A stretch of DNA of 29,743 nt from DATAVK01 sp036267755. Lineage in GTDB: Bacteria > Actinomycetota > Actinomycetes > JAFAQI01. This document shows, in pieces, positions 13,643 through 20,838 of this stretch. Where the stretch lies: positions 1 to 29,743 of the forward strand of contig DATAVK010000126.1 of the NCBI GenBank assembly GCA_036267755.1, in the 5' to 3' direction. Each line of letters begins with the position of its first letter. Positions within the stretch are counted from its first letter, which is position 1. A program made the position numbers and the translations under genes. The notes under the pieces are model-generated. The model was not told the DNA's origin. It saw only the letters and a list, made by a program, of their open reading frames with translations, and did not search any database.

Positions 13643-14332
13643 GCTCGCAGCGCCGGATGAGCAGGTCACATCGGCCATGGCGGCGTCGATCGCTCTGGCG
13701 TCCGGTGCCGGTGCCGGCGTTCGGCGCGCGTCGGGCGACGCGGCGAGGCCGTTGAGCGTGTAGCTCAGCAGCCGTCGCCAGGCAGTGGGTGCGGCCCCCG
13801 CCGTTCGGCGCACGAGGCCGGCGTTGGCCATCAACAGCAGCACCAGATCTTCCGGCCGGAAGTCGGCGGATAGCGAGCCGGCCTTGATGGCACGCGCGGC
13901 GATCCGTTCGAACCCGTCATGCGCGAGCTCGCGGAGCACTTCTAGCTCCGCCGAGCCGTCGACCCGGGTGGTGAGCAGGTCCGCCAGGCCCAGGTTGTTC
14001 GCCTGCAACTCGCACAGGAAGGTGACGTGTGTGGTGAAGCCGCCCCACGGATCCGGGTTCGCCAGTGCCGCCTCGCCGGCCGCGACGATCTCCCGCAGCG
14101 TCTCCGCGTACACCGCGACGACGAGTTCGCAGCGGGTCGGGAAGTGGCGGTAGAGCGTCGCGTTCCCCAGCTCGGCGCGACGGGCGATCTCGTCCAGCGG
14201 CGCATCGAGGCCGCGTTCGCCGAAGACGGCCAGACCGGCGTTGACCAGCGCGCTGCGGTTACGGGCCGCGTCCGCGCGAAGCCGTCCGCAGGTGTCGCTC
14301 GCAGCCACGAACTGGACGACAGCGGAGGTCAT
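13598..14332 (-). CDS. TetR-family transcriptional regulator
   Basis: A 244-residue TetR-type repressor. After a 20-residue N-terminal arm the helix-turn-helix domain reads LRADAARNRSALVNAGLAVF, then GERGLDAPLDEIARRAELGNATLYRHFPTRCELVVAVYAE. The ligand-binding domain follows. The C-terminus is an Ala/Pro-rich tail (DARRTPAPAPDARAIDAAM to EQVPAEPPPAE), part of which overlaps the convergent small membrane gene. The ATG at 14332 has TACGCT seven bases upstream, suggesting a leaderless mRNA; a longer frame upstream would cross into the divergent promoter. It lies back to back with the maleylpyruvate isomerase-like gene, which it probably controls along with itself. The ligand is unknown. Confidence 0.92.
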   Translation of the reverse strand: MTSAVVQFVAASDTCGRLRADAARNRSALVNAGLAVFGERGLDAPLDEIARRAELGNATLYRHFPTRCELVVAVYAETLREIVAAGEAALANPDPWGGFTTHVTFLCELQANNLGLADLLTTRVDGSAELEVLRELAHDGFERIAARAIKAGSLSADFRPEDLVLLLMANAGLVRRTAGAAPTAWRRLLSYTLNGLAASPDARRTPAPAPDARAIDAAMADVTCSSGAASSAGEQVPAEPPPAE

Positions 14333-14339
14333 GGCGGGA

Positions 14340-14345
14340 AGCGTA
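14340..14345 (-). promoter_or_regulatory. -10 hexamer TACGCT, leaderless start of tetR
   Basis: On the minus strand TACGCT is followed by seven bases and then the ATG at 14332. Confidence 0.5.
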
Positions 14346-14354
14346 ACCCGAAAC

Positions 14355-14366
14355 GGGGAGCTCTCC
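14355..14366. promoter_or_regulatory. Candidate TetR operator
   Basis: GGGGAGCTCTCC is a 12-bp palindrome with one mismatched pair, midway between the divergent -10 hexamers at 14340-14345 and 14377-14382. A repressor here could cover both promoters. TetR sites are usually longer, so the flanks may contribute. Confidence 0.35.
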
Positions 14367-14376
14367 ACGCTTATGT

Positions 14377-14382
14377 TAACGT
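14377..14382 (+). promoter_or_regulatory. -10 hexamer TAACGT, leaderless start
   Basis: TAACGT is followed by seven bases and then the GTG at 14390. No Shine-Dalgarno sequence is visible. Confidence 0.5.
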
Positions 14383-14389
14383 CGCGACC

Positions 14390-15181
14390 GTGGCAACCCC
14401 CGGGGACACTTCAGTGGCTGACGCGTGGCTCTCTGCCGTCAAGGCATCCCATCGCCGGGTTGCCGACCTGGTCGCTCCGCTGTCGGACGACGAAGTAGCC
14501 CGACCGTCGTACGCCGATGAGTGGACGATCGCCGACGTGCTGTCTCATATCGGGTCCGGCGCGGAGATCTTCTCGGCCGTGCTGGCGGCCGGAGTCGACG
14601 GCCGCGAGGCGCCAGGAATCGAGGAGTTCCAGCCGATCTGGGCGCAGTGGAACGCGAAGTCGCCGTCGGACCAGGTCCATGACGCGATCGCCGCGGATGC
14701 CGCCTTCATCGCTGCCATCGATGCCCTCGATCCCGAGCAGCGCGCCAGCTGGCGAATCCAGATGTTCGGTAGTGAGCAGGACCTGGCCGGTCTGCTGCGG
14801 TTCCGGCTCGGCGAGCACGCGCTGCATACCTGGGATGTGGCGGTGATGGACGACCCCGAGGCAACCGTCGCCGCCGATGCGGTCGAGCTGCTCGTCGACA
14901 CCCTCGAGGTGATGGTGCAGCACGCCGGTAAGCCCATTGACTCCCCGGTCGTCGTGCTCGTTACCACCGAGGCGCCCGCCCGGCAGCTGCTCCTGCAGGC
15001 CGGCAGCGACGGGGTCACTCTCACCCAATCCGACGAGGGCGACACCGAGGCCACCGTGACCCTTCCGGCGGAGGCCTTCGTGCGGCTGGTCTATGGCCGA
15101 CTCGACGACGAGCACACGCCGCCGCTGGACATCACCGGCGTCGACCTCGACAACCTGCGTCGGGCCTTTCCCGGGTTCTGA
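14390..15181 (+). CDS. Maleylpyruvate isomerase family mycothiol-dependent enzyme
   Basis: A 263-residue protein of the DinB-like/MDMPI superfamily, actinobacterial enzymes that use mycothiol, among them maleylpyruvate isomerase. The N-terminal domain shows AWLSAVKASHRRVADLVAPLSDDEVARPSYADEWTIADVLSHIGSGAEIF, with the family's W-x-V-x-x-x-x-x-H type metal-binding histidine (VLSHIG). A second histidine-containing segment is FRLGEHALHTWDVAVM, and these His residues form the metal site. The C-terminal part (VTLTQSDEGDTEATVTLPAEAFVRLVYGRL, DITGVDLDNLRRAFPGF) matches the SCP2-like C-terminal domain of the family. Start GTG 14390 follows TAACGT by seven bases. It is probably in one operon with the DoxX-like gene 22 bp downstream, under the divergent TetR. 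The true substrate is unknown. Confidence 0.9.
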   Translation: MATPGDTSVADAWLSAVKASHRRVADLVAPLSDDEVARPSYADEWTIADVLSHIGSGAEIFSAVLAAGVDGREAPGIEEFQPIWAQWNAKSPSDQVHDAIAADAAFIAAIDALDPEQRASWRIQMFGSEQDLAGLLRFRLGEHALHTWDVAVMDDPEATVAADAVELLVDTLEVMVQHAGKPIDSPVVVLVTTEAPARQLLLQAGSDGVTLTQSDEGDTEATVTLPAEAFVRLVYGRLDDEHTPPLDITGVDLDNLRRAFPGF

Positions 15182-15203
15182 CCCGCTCCCTGGAGGAAAC
15201 ATC

Positions 15204-15635
15204 GTGCGACTGCGACACAAGGCTCGAGACATCCCCGGTCGCGTCGCGACGGGAGCTTTCATCCTGCATTCCGGGTGGGAGAAATGGCACGGCTCGCCGG
15301 AACAGGCGGCCGGCGTCCACGGGATGGCGGCCGGGGCGTTCCCCTTCCTGGCGCCGATCCCGCCGGCCCGGTTCTTGAAGGTGCTGGCAGCCGGGGAGAT
15401 CGTCACCGGCGCGCTGCTGCTCGCTCCGACGGTGTCCAACGCCGCGGCCGGAGCTGCCCTTACGGGCTTCGCCGGCTCGTTGCTCGGGATGTACTGGCGC
15501 ACACCGGCGCTGCACAAGCCGAACAGCATCTGGCCGACCCAGAACGGCATCGCGGTCAGCAAGGACGTCTGGATGCTCGGAATCGGCCTGGGCCTGCTGA
15601 TCGACTCACTCCACAACGACGAGCCGGTCTCGTGA
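15204..15635 (+). CDS. DoxX-like membrane protein
   Basis: A 143-residue membrane protein of the DoxX-like group. Visible segments are the amphipathic N-terminus VRLRHKARDIPGRVATGAFILHSGWEKWHG, the helix FLKVLAAGEIVTGALLLAP, the helix AAGAALTGFAGSLLGMYWRTP, and VWMLGIGLGLLIDSL near the end, about four helices. DoxX relatives take part in redox and thiol stress at the membrane in actinobacteria (for example with SodA in mycobacteria). That would match its mycothiol-family neighbour, but this is inference. GGAGGAAACATC before the GTG at 15204 gives a clear ribosome binding site. A 51-bp gap to the DMT gene holds no obvious terminator. Confidence 0.8.
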   Translation: MRLRHKARDIPGRVATGAFILHSGWEKWHGSPEQAAGVHGMAAGAFPFLAPIPPARFLKVLAAGEIVTGALLLAPTVSNAAAGAALTGFAGSLLGMYWRTPALHKPNSIWPTQNGIAVSKDVWMLGIGLGLLIDSLHNDEPVS

Positions 15636-15686
15636 CGCCGGTATCGGACTAGCAAAACGGTCCGGATCCCGGCAGAGTCTTAAGCG

Positions 15687-16637
15687 ATGACGACAGCAGG
15701 CCTGACGGTTGCCGGACCGCTCGCGCTCGGAGCGGCTGCGTCCTTCGCTGTGGCCAACGTCGCGCAGATGCGGGCGAGTCGCCGGACTGATGCTGCCGAG
15801 GGCATCGACCCACGGCTGCTGGTTCGGTTGTTGCACGACCGGCTCTGGCTAGCCGGCCTGGCGGGCTCCTTCGTTGGCTACGGGCTGCAAGCGGTCGCGC
15901 TGTTCCTCGCTCCCGTCGTACTGGTTCAGCCGTTGATCGTCACCGAGCTGCTGTTCGCGTTGCCGCTGGCGGCGATGCTGGGTGGCCGGCGGCTGGGTCG
16001 CCGGGAGTGGAGCGGGGCGGCCCTCGTGGCGGCCGGCATCACCAGCTTCGTTCTCGTCGCGCACCCGACCGGTGAGCGCACTCACATCCCGGCGGGTACC
16101 TGGCTCGGCATGATGCTCGGCGTCGGTGTCACGGTCGCCGTGCTGGTGTTCGTCGCCGAGACCCAGCTGGGCCGACCGATGCTTCGGGCCAGCCTGCTCG
16201 CCGCCTCGGCGAGCGTCTGCTTCGGAGCGCTCGCCGTGCTCACCAAGGTCGTGGGACACCAGTTCAGCAGCGACGGCGTGCGCGCGCTGCTGCACTTCCA
16301 GCCCTGGCTGATGGCAGTGGTCGCCATCACTGGCCTGCTGCTGGCCCAGACCGCCTTCCGGCTCGCGCCGCTGTCGGTGTCGCTGCCGCTGATCGACGTC
16401 GGGGAACCGCTTATCGCCTCGTTGTTGGCGATCTACGCCTTCGGCGAGCGGATCGGGACCGGACCGGGGACCGTCGCCGGAGTCGCGGTGTCCGCCGGCT
16501 GCGTCGCCGCCGGCGTGGTCCTGCTGGACACCTCGCCGCTGGTGCGGGCCGCGCAACACGACATCGACCAGCAGCACGTCTCCGACACCAGGTCGATGCA
16601 GCATCATGGCCCAGGTGTGGGTCCACAACGGGTATGA
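15687..16637 (+). CDS. DMT-superfamily transporter (NIPA/EamA-like)
   Basis: A 316-residue multi-pass membrane protein with about nine to ten hydrophobic helices, for example LALGAAASFAVANVAQM, GYGLQAVALFLAPVVLVQPLIVTELLFALPLAAML and PLIDVGEPLIASLLAIYAFGERI. The N-terminal helix followed by MRASRR and the VQPLIV motif in helix 3 are typical of the drug/metabolite transporter group close to NIPA-type proteins. Substrate is unknown. The last ~40 residues are polar (LDTSPLVRAAQHDIDQQHVSDTRSMQHHGPG) and probably cytoplasmic. The final 32 bp overlap the start of the GNAT gene. No good Shine-Dalgarno precedes the ATG. A GAGTCT hexamer lies six bases upstream, weakly compatible with a leaderless start. 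Confidence 0.8.
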   Translation: MTTAGLTVAGPLALGAAASFAVANVAQMRASRRTDAAEGIDPRLLVRLLHDRLWLAGLAGSFVGYGLQAVALFLAPVVLVQPLIVTELLFALPLAAMLGGRRLGRREWSGAALVAAGITSFVLVAHPTGERTHIPAGTWLGMMLGVGVTVAVLVFVAETQLGRPMLRASLLAASASVCFGALAVLTKVVGHQFSSDGVRALLHFQPWLMAVVAITGLLLAQTAFRLAPLSVSLPLIDVGEPLIASLLAIYAFGERIGTGPGTVAGVAVSAGCVAAGVVLLDTSPLVRAAQHDIDQQHVSDTRSMQHHGPGVGPQRV

Positions 16638-17046
16638 CATCGATGACGATCCTCGACGCGTCGACCTCGACGCCCTGTGGTCGTTCCTTGGCACCGAGGC
16701 GTATTGGGGGCGTTGGCGAACCCGCCAGGACGTCGAGCACGAGCTGGCCGCAGCCTGGCGCGTCGTCGGTGTCTACACGGAGGCGGGCGAGATGGTCGGC
16801 TTCGCCCGAGCGGTCTCCGACGGATCGGGCTTCGGCTACCTGGCTGACGTCTACGTATTGAGCGAGCACCGCGGCCGCGGCCTGGGCAAGGCGTTGCTCG
16901 AGGAGATGATCGACAACGGGCCGGGTGCGTCGTTTCGCTGGTTGCTGTTCACGAAGGACGCCCACGATCTCTACCGCAAGTTCGGGTTCTCGGAGCCCGG
17001 GCCGACCGTCATGGAGCGACCCAGCCCCCGCCCGGCACCGGCCTAG
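16606..17046 (+). CDS. GNAT-family N-acetyltransferase
   Basis: A 146-residue acetyltransferase of the GNAT fold, transferring acetyl from acetyl-CoA to an unknown amine. Motif B/A region: GFARAVSDGSGFGYLADVYVLSEHRGRGLGKALLEEM, with the acetyl-CoA pyrophosphate loop (RGRGLGK). The C-terminal HDLYRKFGFSEPGPTVMER is the usual Tyr-containing end motif. Close relatives with WGRWRTRQDVEHELAAAW-like helices are small cytosolic GNATs. The start overlaps the DMT gene by 32 bp. Its TAG stop shares the palindrome CTAG with the stop of galK on the other strand. Confidence 0.9.
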   Translation: MAQVWVHNGYDIDDDPRRVDLDALWSFLGTEAYWGRWRTRQDVEHELAAAWRVVGVYTEAGEMVGFARAVSDGSGFGYLADVYVLSEHRGRGLGKALLEEMIDNGPGASFRWLLFTKDAHDLYRKFGFSEPGPTVMERPSPRPAPA

Positions 17047-18209
17047 CCCGCCACCTCGACGCGGCCGGCCCCCGCGACCGGATGGACGGCGAAGATCTCA
17101 GGTCGGGTGAAAGCAGCGGCCTGGAACGCAGCCTCTACCCGGGCCGCCAGCCCGGACAGGTAGGCGGTTTCCACCAGCGCGATGGCGGACCCCCCAAACC
17201 CGCCGCCGGTCATGCGCGCACCCACGGCTCCCGCGTCGAGTGACTCGAGCACCGCAAGGTCGAGTTCCGGGCAGCTCACCTGCAAGTCGTCGCGCAGCGA
17301 CTCATGGGATCGCACCATCAGGTCGCCGACCGCGATGACGTCATCTCGACCCAGCGCGGCGACCGTGTCGAGCACCCGCGCGTTCTCGCTGACGATGTGG
17401 TGCACGGCGTCGTACTCCGCGGCGCTGAGCCGACCCTCGCTGGCTCGCAGCTGCCTGAGGTCGAGCGCGGACAGTGAGTCCAGCTCCAGGCGCAGCCTCG
17501 CCTGCTCGAGCAAGGTACGGCGATCGGCATACCCACTCGTCGCGTTGCTGTGCCGGACTCTGGTGTCGATGACGACGAGCTGCCAGGGCGCGCCGGGCAG
17601 GGCGACCGGGGTGTGGGTCGGCGTCCGCTCTTGGAAGTCGATGAGCAGCGCCGTGCCCGCTTCGGCGAACAGCACGGCGGTCTGGTCGAGCAGGCCCACT
17701 GGGGCACCGACCACCTCGGTCTCGGCGCGCCGGGCGACGCGGGCGACGCGCTCTCGGGAGGCGACCGTGCCGGCAAGGTCCAGCAGGGCGAGCGCAGTCG
17801 CGCAGGTCAGCGCCGCGCTGGACGACAGGCCGGATCCGGCCGGCAGCGTCGAGTCGATCCACAGGTCAGCGCCGGTGGTCGCGAGACCCTCGTCGTGGAG
17901 CACGAAGCCGACGCCCAACGGGTAGTCGGCCCAGCGACCAGTAACCGGCCAGTCACGGACCGCCGCTTCGACCAGCTCGCCCTCGTGCTGCGCCGATCCA
18001 ACGCACACCATGCCGTCGTCGCGCGGCGCAGCAGCGACGAACGTGTGTCGATCGATGGCGAACGGCAGGGCCACGCCGCCCTGATGGTCGGTGTGCTCAC
18101 CGATCAGGTTGACCCGGCCGGGGCTGCTCCACACCCCCGCCGGCCGCCGACCGAAGCGAGCCTCGAAGCCATCCGCCGCAGCCATCGCCGAGCCGGCCGC
18201 GTCGGTCAT
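17043..18209 (-). CDS. galK: Galactokinase
   Basis: A 388-residue GHMP kinase that phosphorylates galactose at C1 in the Leloir pathway. All three GHMP motifs are visible. Motif 1 is the galactokinase signature SSPGRVNLIGEHTDHQGGVALPFAI (the more common DYN/DYNGG is DHQGG here). Motif 2 is DSTLPAGSGLSSSAALTCATALAL. Motif 3 is GARMTGGGFGGSAIALV. The catalytic aspartate lies in APVGLLDQTAVLF. The ATG at 18209 overlaps the galT TGA as ATGA, so the genes are translated in tandem as galT-galK. No galE or galM is adjacent. The stop shares CTAG with the convergent GNAT gene. Confidence 0.96.
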   Translation of the reverse strand: MTDAAGSAMAAADGFEARFGRRPAGVWSSPGRVNLIGEHTDHQGGVALPFAIDRHTFVAAAPRDDGMVCVGSAQHEGELVEAAVRDWPVTGRWADYPLGVGFVLHDEGLATTGADLWIDSTLPAGSGLSSSAALTCATALALLDLAGTVASRERVARVARRAETEVVGAPVGLLDQTAVLFAEAGTALLIDFQERTPTHTPVALPGAPWQLVVIDTRVRHSNATSGYADRRTLLEQARLRLELDSLSALDLRQLRASEGRLSAAEYDAVHHIVSENARVLDTVAALGRDDVIAVGDLMVRSHESLRDDLQVSCPELDLAVLESLDAGAVGARMTGGGFGGSAIALVETAYLSGLAARVEAAFQAAAFTRPEIFAVHPVAGAGRVEVAG

Positions 18210-19180
18210 CGGCACAGCTCCCGCAACGTGGCCGCGGTCGTCTCCGGGGCGATGTCCGTGATGAACGCGCCACCCATCAGCTCGGAGCCGGCGAGGTACT
18301 TCAGCTTGTCGGCGGAACGGTTGGGCGGAGCCAGCTCGACGTGGAGGTGGCTGACCGCCTCCCAGTCGCCGCCGTCGGTAGGCGCCTGATGCAGCGCCAT
18401 CACGTACGGCAGCGGGAAGCCGAACAGCCGGTCGTAGCCGGCGAGCACGCGAACCAACAGCTCGGCCAGGCCGTCGGACTCGGCGTCGGACAGTGCGGTC
18501 AGCGAGCTGCGGTGCGCGCGCGGCACCAGCCGCAGCTCATAGGGGAACCTGGCCCAGAACGGCACGTAGGCGATCCAGCCGCCGGACTCGGCGACGACTC
18601 GCACCCCTTGTCGCTGCTCGCGTTCGACGACGTCACACTGCACGCACTTACCGGTCTGCTTGAGGTGATCGGCGGCCACGCCCAGCTCGCGCAACGGCAG
18701 CGGCGGGATGTCGGGATAGGCATAGATCTGGCCGTGCGGATGGGAGAGCGTGACACCCACCACGGCGCCCCGGTTCTCGAACGGCATGACGTACCGGACG
18801 TCGGACTGCGCCCCGAGGATGCGGTACCGGTCGCGCCAGACATCGACCAATGTCCGCACTCGGGCGACACCTAGCGCGGCCAGCGACCCGAAGTGGTCCG
18901 GGGTGTAGACGACCACCTCACACCGTCCGTGCGACGGCGCGACCTGCAGCAGGTCGTCGCCCACCGGGTCGGGATCCGGCGGGTGGGGGAGCAGCGACGG
19001 GAACCGGTTGTCGAACACCGCGATCTCGAAGTCCGCCCGGTCGATCTCAGTCGGCGGGCCGCCGGGACGCTGCGGGTCGAGCGGGCAGACGTCATCCGGC
19101 GGAAGGAACGTCCGGTCCTGTCGAGCCGTCGCGAACGTGACCCATTCCGTCGTGGTCGGGTCGTAGCGCCGCTCACTCAT
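18206..19180 (-). CDS. galT: Galactose-1-phosphate uridylyltransferase
   Basis: A 324-residue HIT-superfamily enzyme that exchanges UMP between UDP-glucose and galactose 1-phosphate. The active-site motif is LSHPHGQIYAYPDIPPL, with the HPH whose second His is the nucleophile. A zinc site is suggested by CVQCDVVERE, about 30 residues after it. The C-terminal domain has FWARFPYELRLVPRAHRSSL and VMALHQAPTDGGDWEAVSHLHVELAPPNRSADKLKYLAGSELMGGAFITDI, characteristic of GalT. The ATG at 19180 overlaps the 3' end of a 54-codon ORF, and galK follows by a 4-bp overlap. The pair is probably one transcript starting before 19337. Confidence 0.96.
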   Translation of the reverse strand: MSERRYDPTTTEWVTFATARQDRTFLPPDDVCPLDPQRPGGPPTEIDRADFEIAVFDNRFPSLLPHPPDPDPVGDDLLQVAPSHGRCEVVVYTPDHFGSLAALGVARVRTLVDVWRDRYRILGAQSDVRYVMPFENRGAVVGVTLSHPHGQIYAYPDIPPLPLRELGVAADHLKQTGKCVQCDVVEREQRQGVRVVAESGGWIAYVPFWARFPYELRLVPRAHRSSLTALSDAESDGLAELLVRVLAGYDRLFGFPLPYVMALHQAPTDGGDWEAVSHLHVELAPPNRSADKLKYLAGSELMGGAFITDIAPETTAATLRELCR

Positions 19181-19337
19181 CCGGGTCGGCCGTCGCGGGT
19201 CGGGCCGAGTCCGCCGTACCCCGCACGTAGTAGCTGATCCGCCGGCCGTCGGGCTTCACGCCGACCACTCGCCGGAGGTGGCCGGCCGCATCGGCGACCG
19301 GATCGCCCTCGGCTGCGTCGTCGTCCGGCTGTGCCAT
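19173..19337 (-). CDS. Small ORF (54 aa) upstream of galT
   Basis: An ATG at 19335-19337 opens a 54-codon frame that ends with a TGA overlapping the first codons of galT by 8 bp. The product begins MAQPDDDAAEGDPVADAAGH and then reads LRRVVGVKPDGRRISYYVRG, before a polar acidic tail. The middle part looks like a two- or three-strand beta unit (RRVVGVKPDGRRISYYVR). I do not recognise a family. The overlap, the lack of another gene in this interval and a TATCTT hexamer at about 19373-19378 favour a real first gene of the gal operon. The ribosome binding site is weak (GACGGGAA). A non-coding leader is the alternative. Confidence 0.55.
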   Translation of the reverse strand: MAQPDDDAAEGDPVADAAGHLRRVVGVKPDGRRISYYVRGTADSARPATADPDE

Positions 19338-19382
19338 CGCTGGTTCCCGTCGTCGTTCGGAGGCCCGGCGACAAGATAGTGC

Positions 19383-20393
19383 TCAGCTGGCGGGCTCGGT
19401 GGGTACGTCGGGATCCGAGGGATGTGCCTTCGCGATCTCGGCGCGTCGGCGGATGTCCTGCAGGCTGTCGTGCGTCGCGTCCCAGACCTTGGTCAGACTC
19501 GCGCTGATCGGAAGGTCGCCCCGGATCACCTCGGCGCCGGGGTCGCCGATCGTCTGGAGCGCGGCCTGGGCCGCGCTGACGAGCAGCGGGTCGGTGACCT
19601 CGATCGTCAGTCGATCGTCGGTGACCCGCAGCAGCATGGTGCGCCGGCCGGCCTCTTCCGGCTGCTCGTCGCTGGTGCCCGTGACCTCCGCCTGCCGCAG
19701 TGCCTCTCGAGCCTGGTCGAGGTCGACGCCGAGCCGGGCCAGCGCCTGCGCGGCCGCGGTGTTGGGGTCAGCGAGGGTCGCGAGCAGCAGGTGGTGGGAG
19801 CCGACCGGGCCGGCTCCGGCCAGCCGGGCGGCCTCGTCGAGGCTGACGTCGGCGGCGCGAGTGGTGCTCACCTCGTCCTCGGTGACCGCGTCGCCGGGGG
19901 CGTCGCCCTCGACCCGGCGCCCGCGGCGCGGCCAGCGGCGGCCCTCGATGCGAGGCTCCGGAGCCGGCAAGGTGTCGAGCAGCGCGAGCCGGAGCGCGAG
20001 CAGATCACCGACTTGATCGCGCAGGACCTGCGCGCCGACTCCGTCTCCCTCGCGAATCACGCCGAGCAGCAGGTGCTCGGTCCCGATGTAGTTGTGGTGC
20101 AGCGCGAGGGCTTCGCGCAGCCCCAGCTCGAGCACCTTCTTCGCGCGTGGCGTGAACGGGATGTGGCCGCTGATCGGCTTCTTCCCGAGACCCACCCGAG
20201 CGCGGACGGCGTCGCGGGTAGGCGCCAGGGTGACGCCGGCGGCGGTCAGCGCCGTACCCGCCAGACCCTCCGGCTCACCGAGCAGCCCCAGCAGCAGGTG
20301 CTCGGTCCCGATGTAGTTGTGCTGCAGACCGCGGGCCTCCTCTTGGGCGAGGACGACGACGTGGCGGGCGCGTTTGGTGAATCGCTCGAACAT
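19383..20393 (-). CDS. Stand-alone Clp N-domain repeat protein (ClpC-like adaptor)
   Basis: A 336-residue protein made of Clp N-terminal repeats without any ATPase domain. Repeat 1 (residues 1-75) reads MFERFTKRARHVVVLAQEEA and HNYIGTEHLLLGLLGEPEG. Repeat 2 (about 77-145) reads FTPRAKKVLELGLREALALHHNYIGTEHLLLGVIREGDG. A third, degenerate repeat (about 195-250) reads SLDEAARLAGAGPVGSHHLLLATLADPNTAAAQALARLGVD. Such domains recognise substrates or adaptors for ClpC/ClpP proteolysis, and this protein may compete with or feed ClpC. The linker between repeats 2 and 3 is basic then acidic. The start at 20393 was chosen because the family begins MFERFT; an in-frame ATG at about 20433 would add 13 residues. 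It is divergent from a MerR-like regulator 85 bp away. Confidence 0.88.
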   Translation of the reverse strand: MFERFTKRARHVVVLAQEEARGLQHNYIGTEHLLLGLLGEPEGLAGTALTAAGVTLAPTRDAVRARVGLGKKPISGHIPFTPRAKKVLELGLREALALHHNYIGTEHLLLGVIREGDGVGAQVLRDQVGDLLALRLALLDTLPAPEPRIEGRRWPRRGRRVEGDAPGDAVTEDEVSTTRAADVSLDEAARLAGAGPVGSHHLLLATLADPNTAAAQALARLGVDLDQAREALRQAEVTGTSDEQPEEAGRRTMLLRVTDDRLTIEVTDPLLVSAAQAALQTIGDPGAEVIRGDLPISASLTKVWDATHDSLQDIRRRAEIAKAHPSDPDVPTEPAS

Positions 20394-20478
20394 GTCGACC
20401 AGGGTGACCGTTGCTCCGCACCCCGTCAATACCATGCTACTAATAGGGACAACGGAGATGCCGACGAGGGGGCTTCGG

Positions 20479-20838
20479 ATGGACTGGGAAGACCGGCTCG
20501 ACGCCTGGGAGGACGAGCTCGAGCTCAACGCCACGATGGAGGGCTCGGACTGGGTGACGCTCGAGCAGGCCGCGCGCGAGATAGGCGTGTCGCGGGCGGC
20601 GCTGCGCAGCTGGTACCGCTCGGACCAGATCCCGTCGCGGTTAGTGGACGGCCCGCACGGGCCGCAGCGGCTGGTGCCGCTGGCGCCGGTGGCCGTCCGC
20701 GCCGAGGCCTCACCGCGGCTGCGACACGGTGCCCAGCGACGGCTCGGTGACGAGGCGCAGCTGGAGCTGCTGCGCCATCGGGTCGACCAGCTCGAGCTCA
20801 GGCTCGCCGCCCTCGAGCAGCGGAGTCCCGAGACCTAG
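20479..20838 (+). CDS. Small MerR-like helix-turn-helix protein with C-terminal coiled coil
   Basis: A 119-residue putative DNA-binding protein. After an acidic N-terminus (MDWEDRLDAWEDELELNATMEGSDWV) comes a MerR/excisionase-type helix-turn-helix, TLEQAAREIGVSRAALRSWYRSDQIPSRLVDGPHGPQRLVPL, with the wing VDGPHGPQRLV. The C-terminal segment ELLRHRVDQLELRLAALEQR is a coiled coil for dimerisation. GAGGGGG lies 6-7 nt before the ATG at 20479; an in-frame ATG at 20458 with CGGAG upstream is the alternative start. It is divergent from the Clp-N repeat gene and may regulate it. The intergenic region holds TACTAAT at about 20438-20444, a possible -10. Its TAG stop shares CTAG with the convergent DUF2231 gene. 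Confidence 0.78.
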   Translation: MDWEDRLDAWEDELELNATMEGSDWVTLEQAAREIGVSRAALRSWYRSDQIPSRLVDGPHGPQRLVPLAPVAVRAEASPRLRHGAQRRLGDEAQLELLRHRVDQLELRLAALEQRSPET

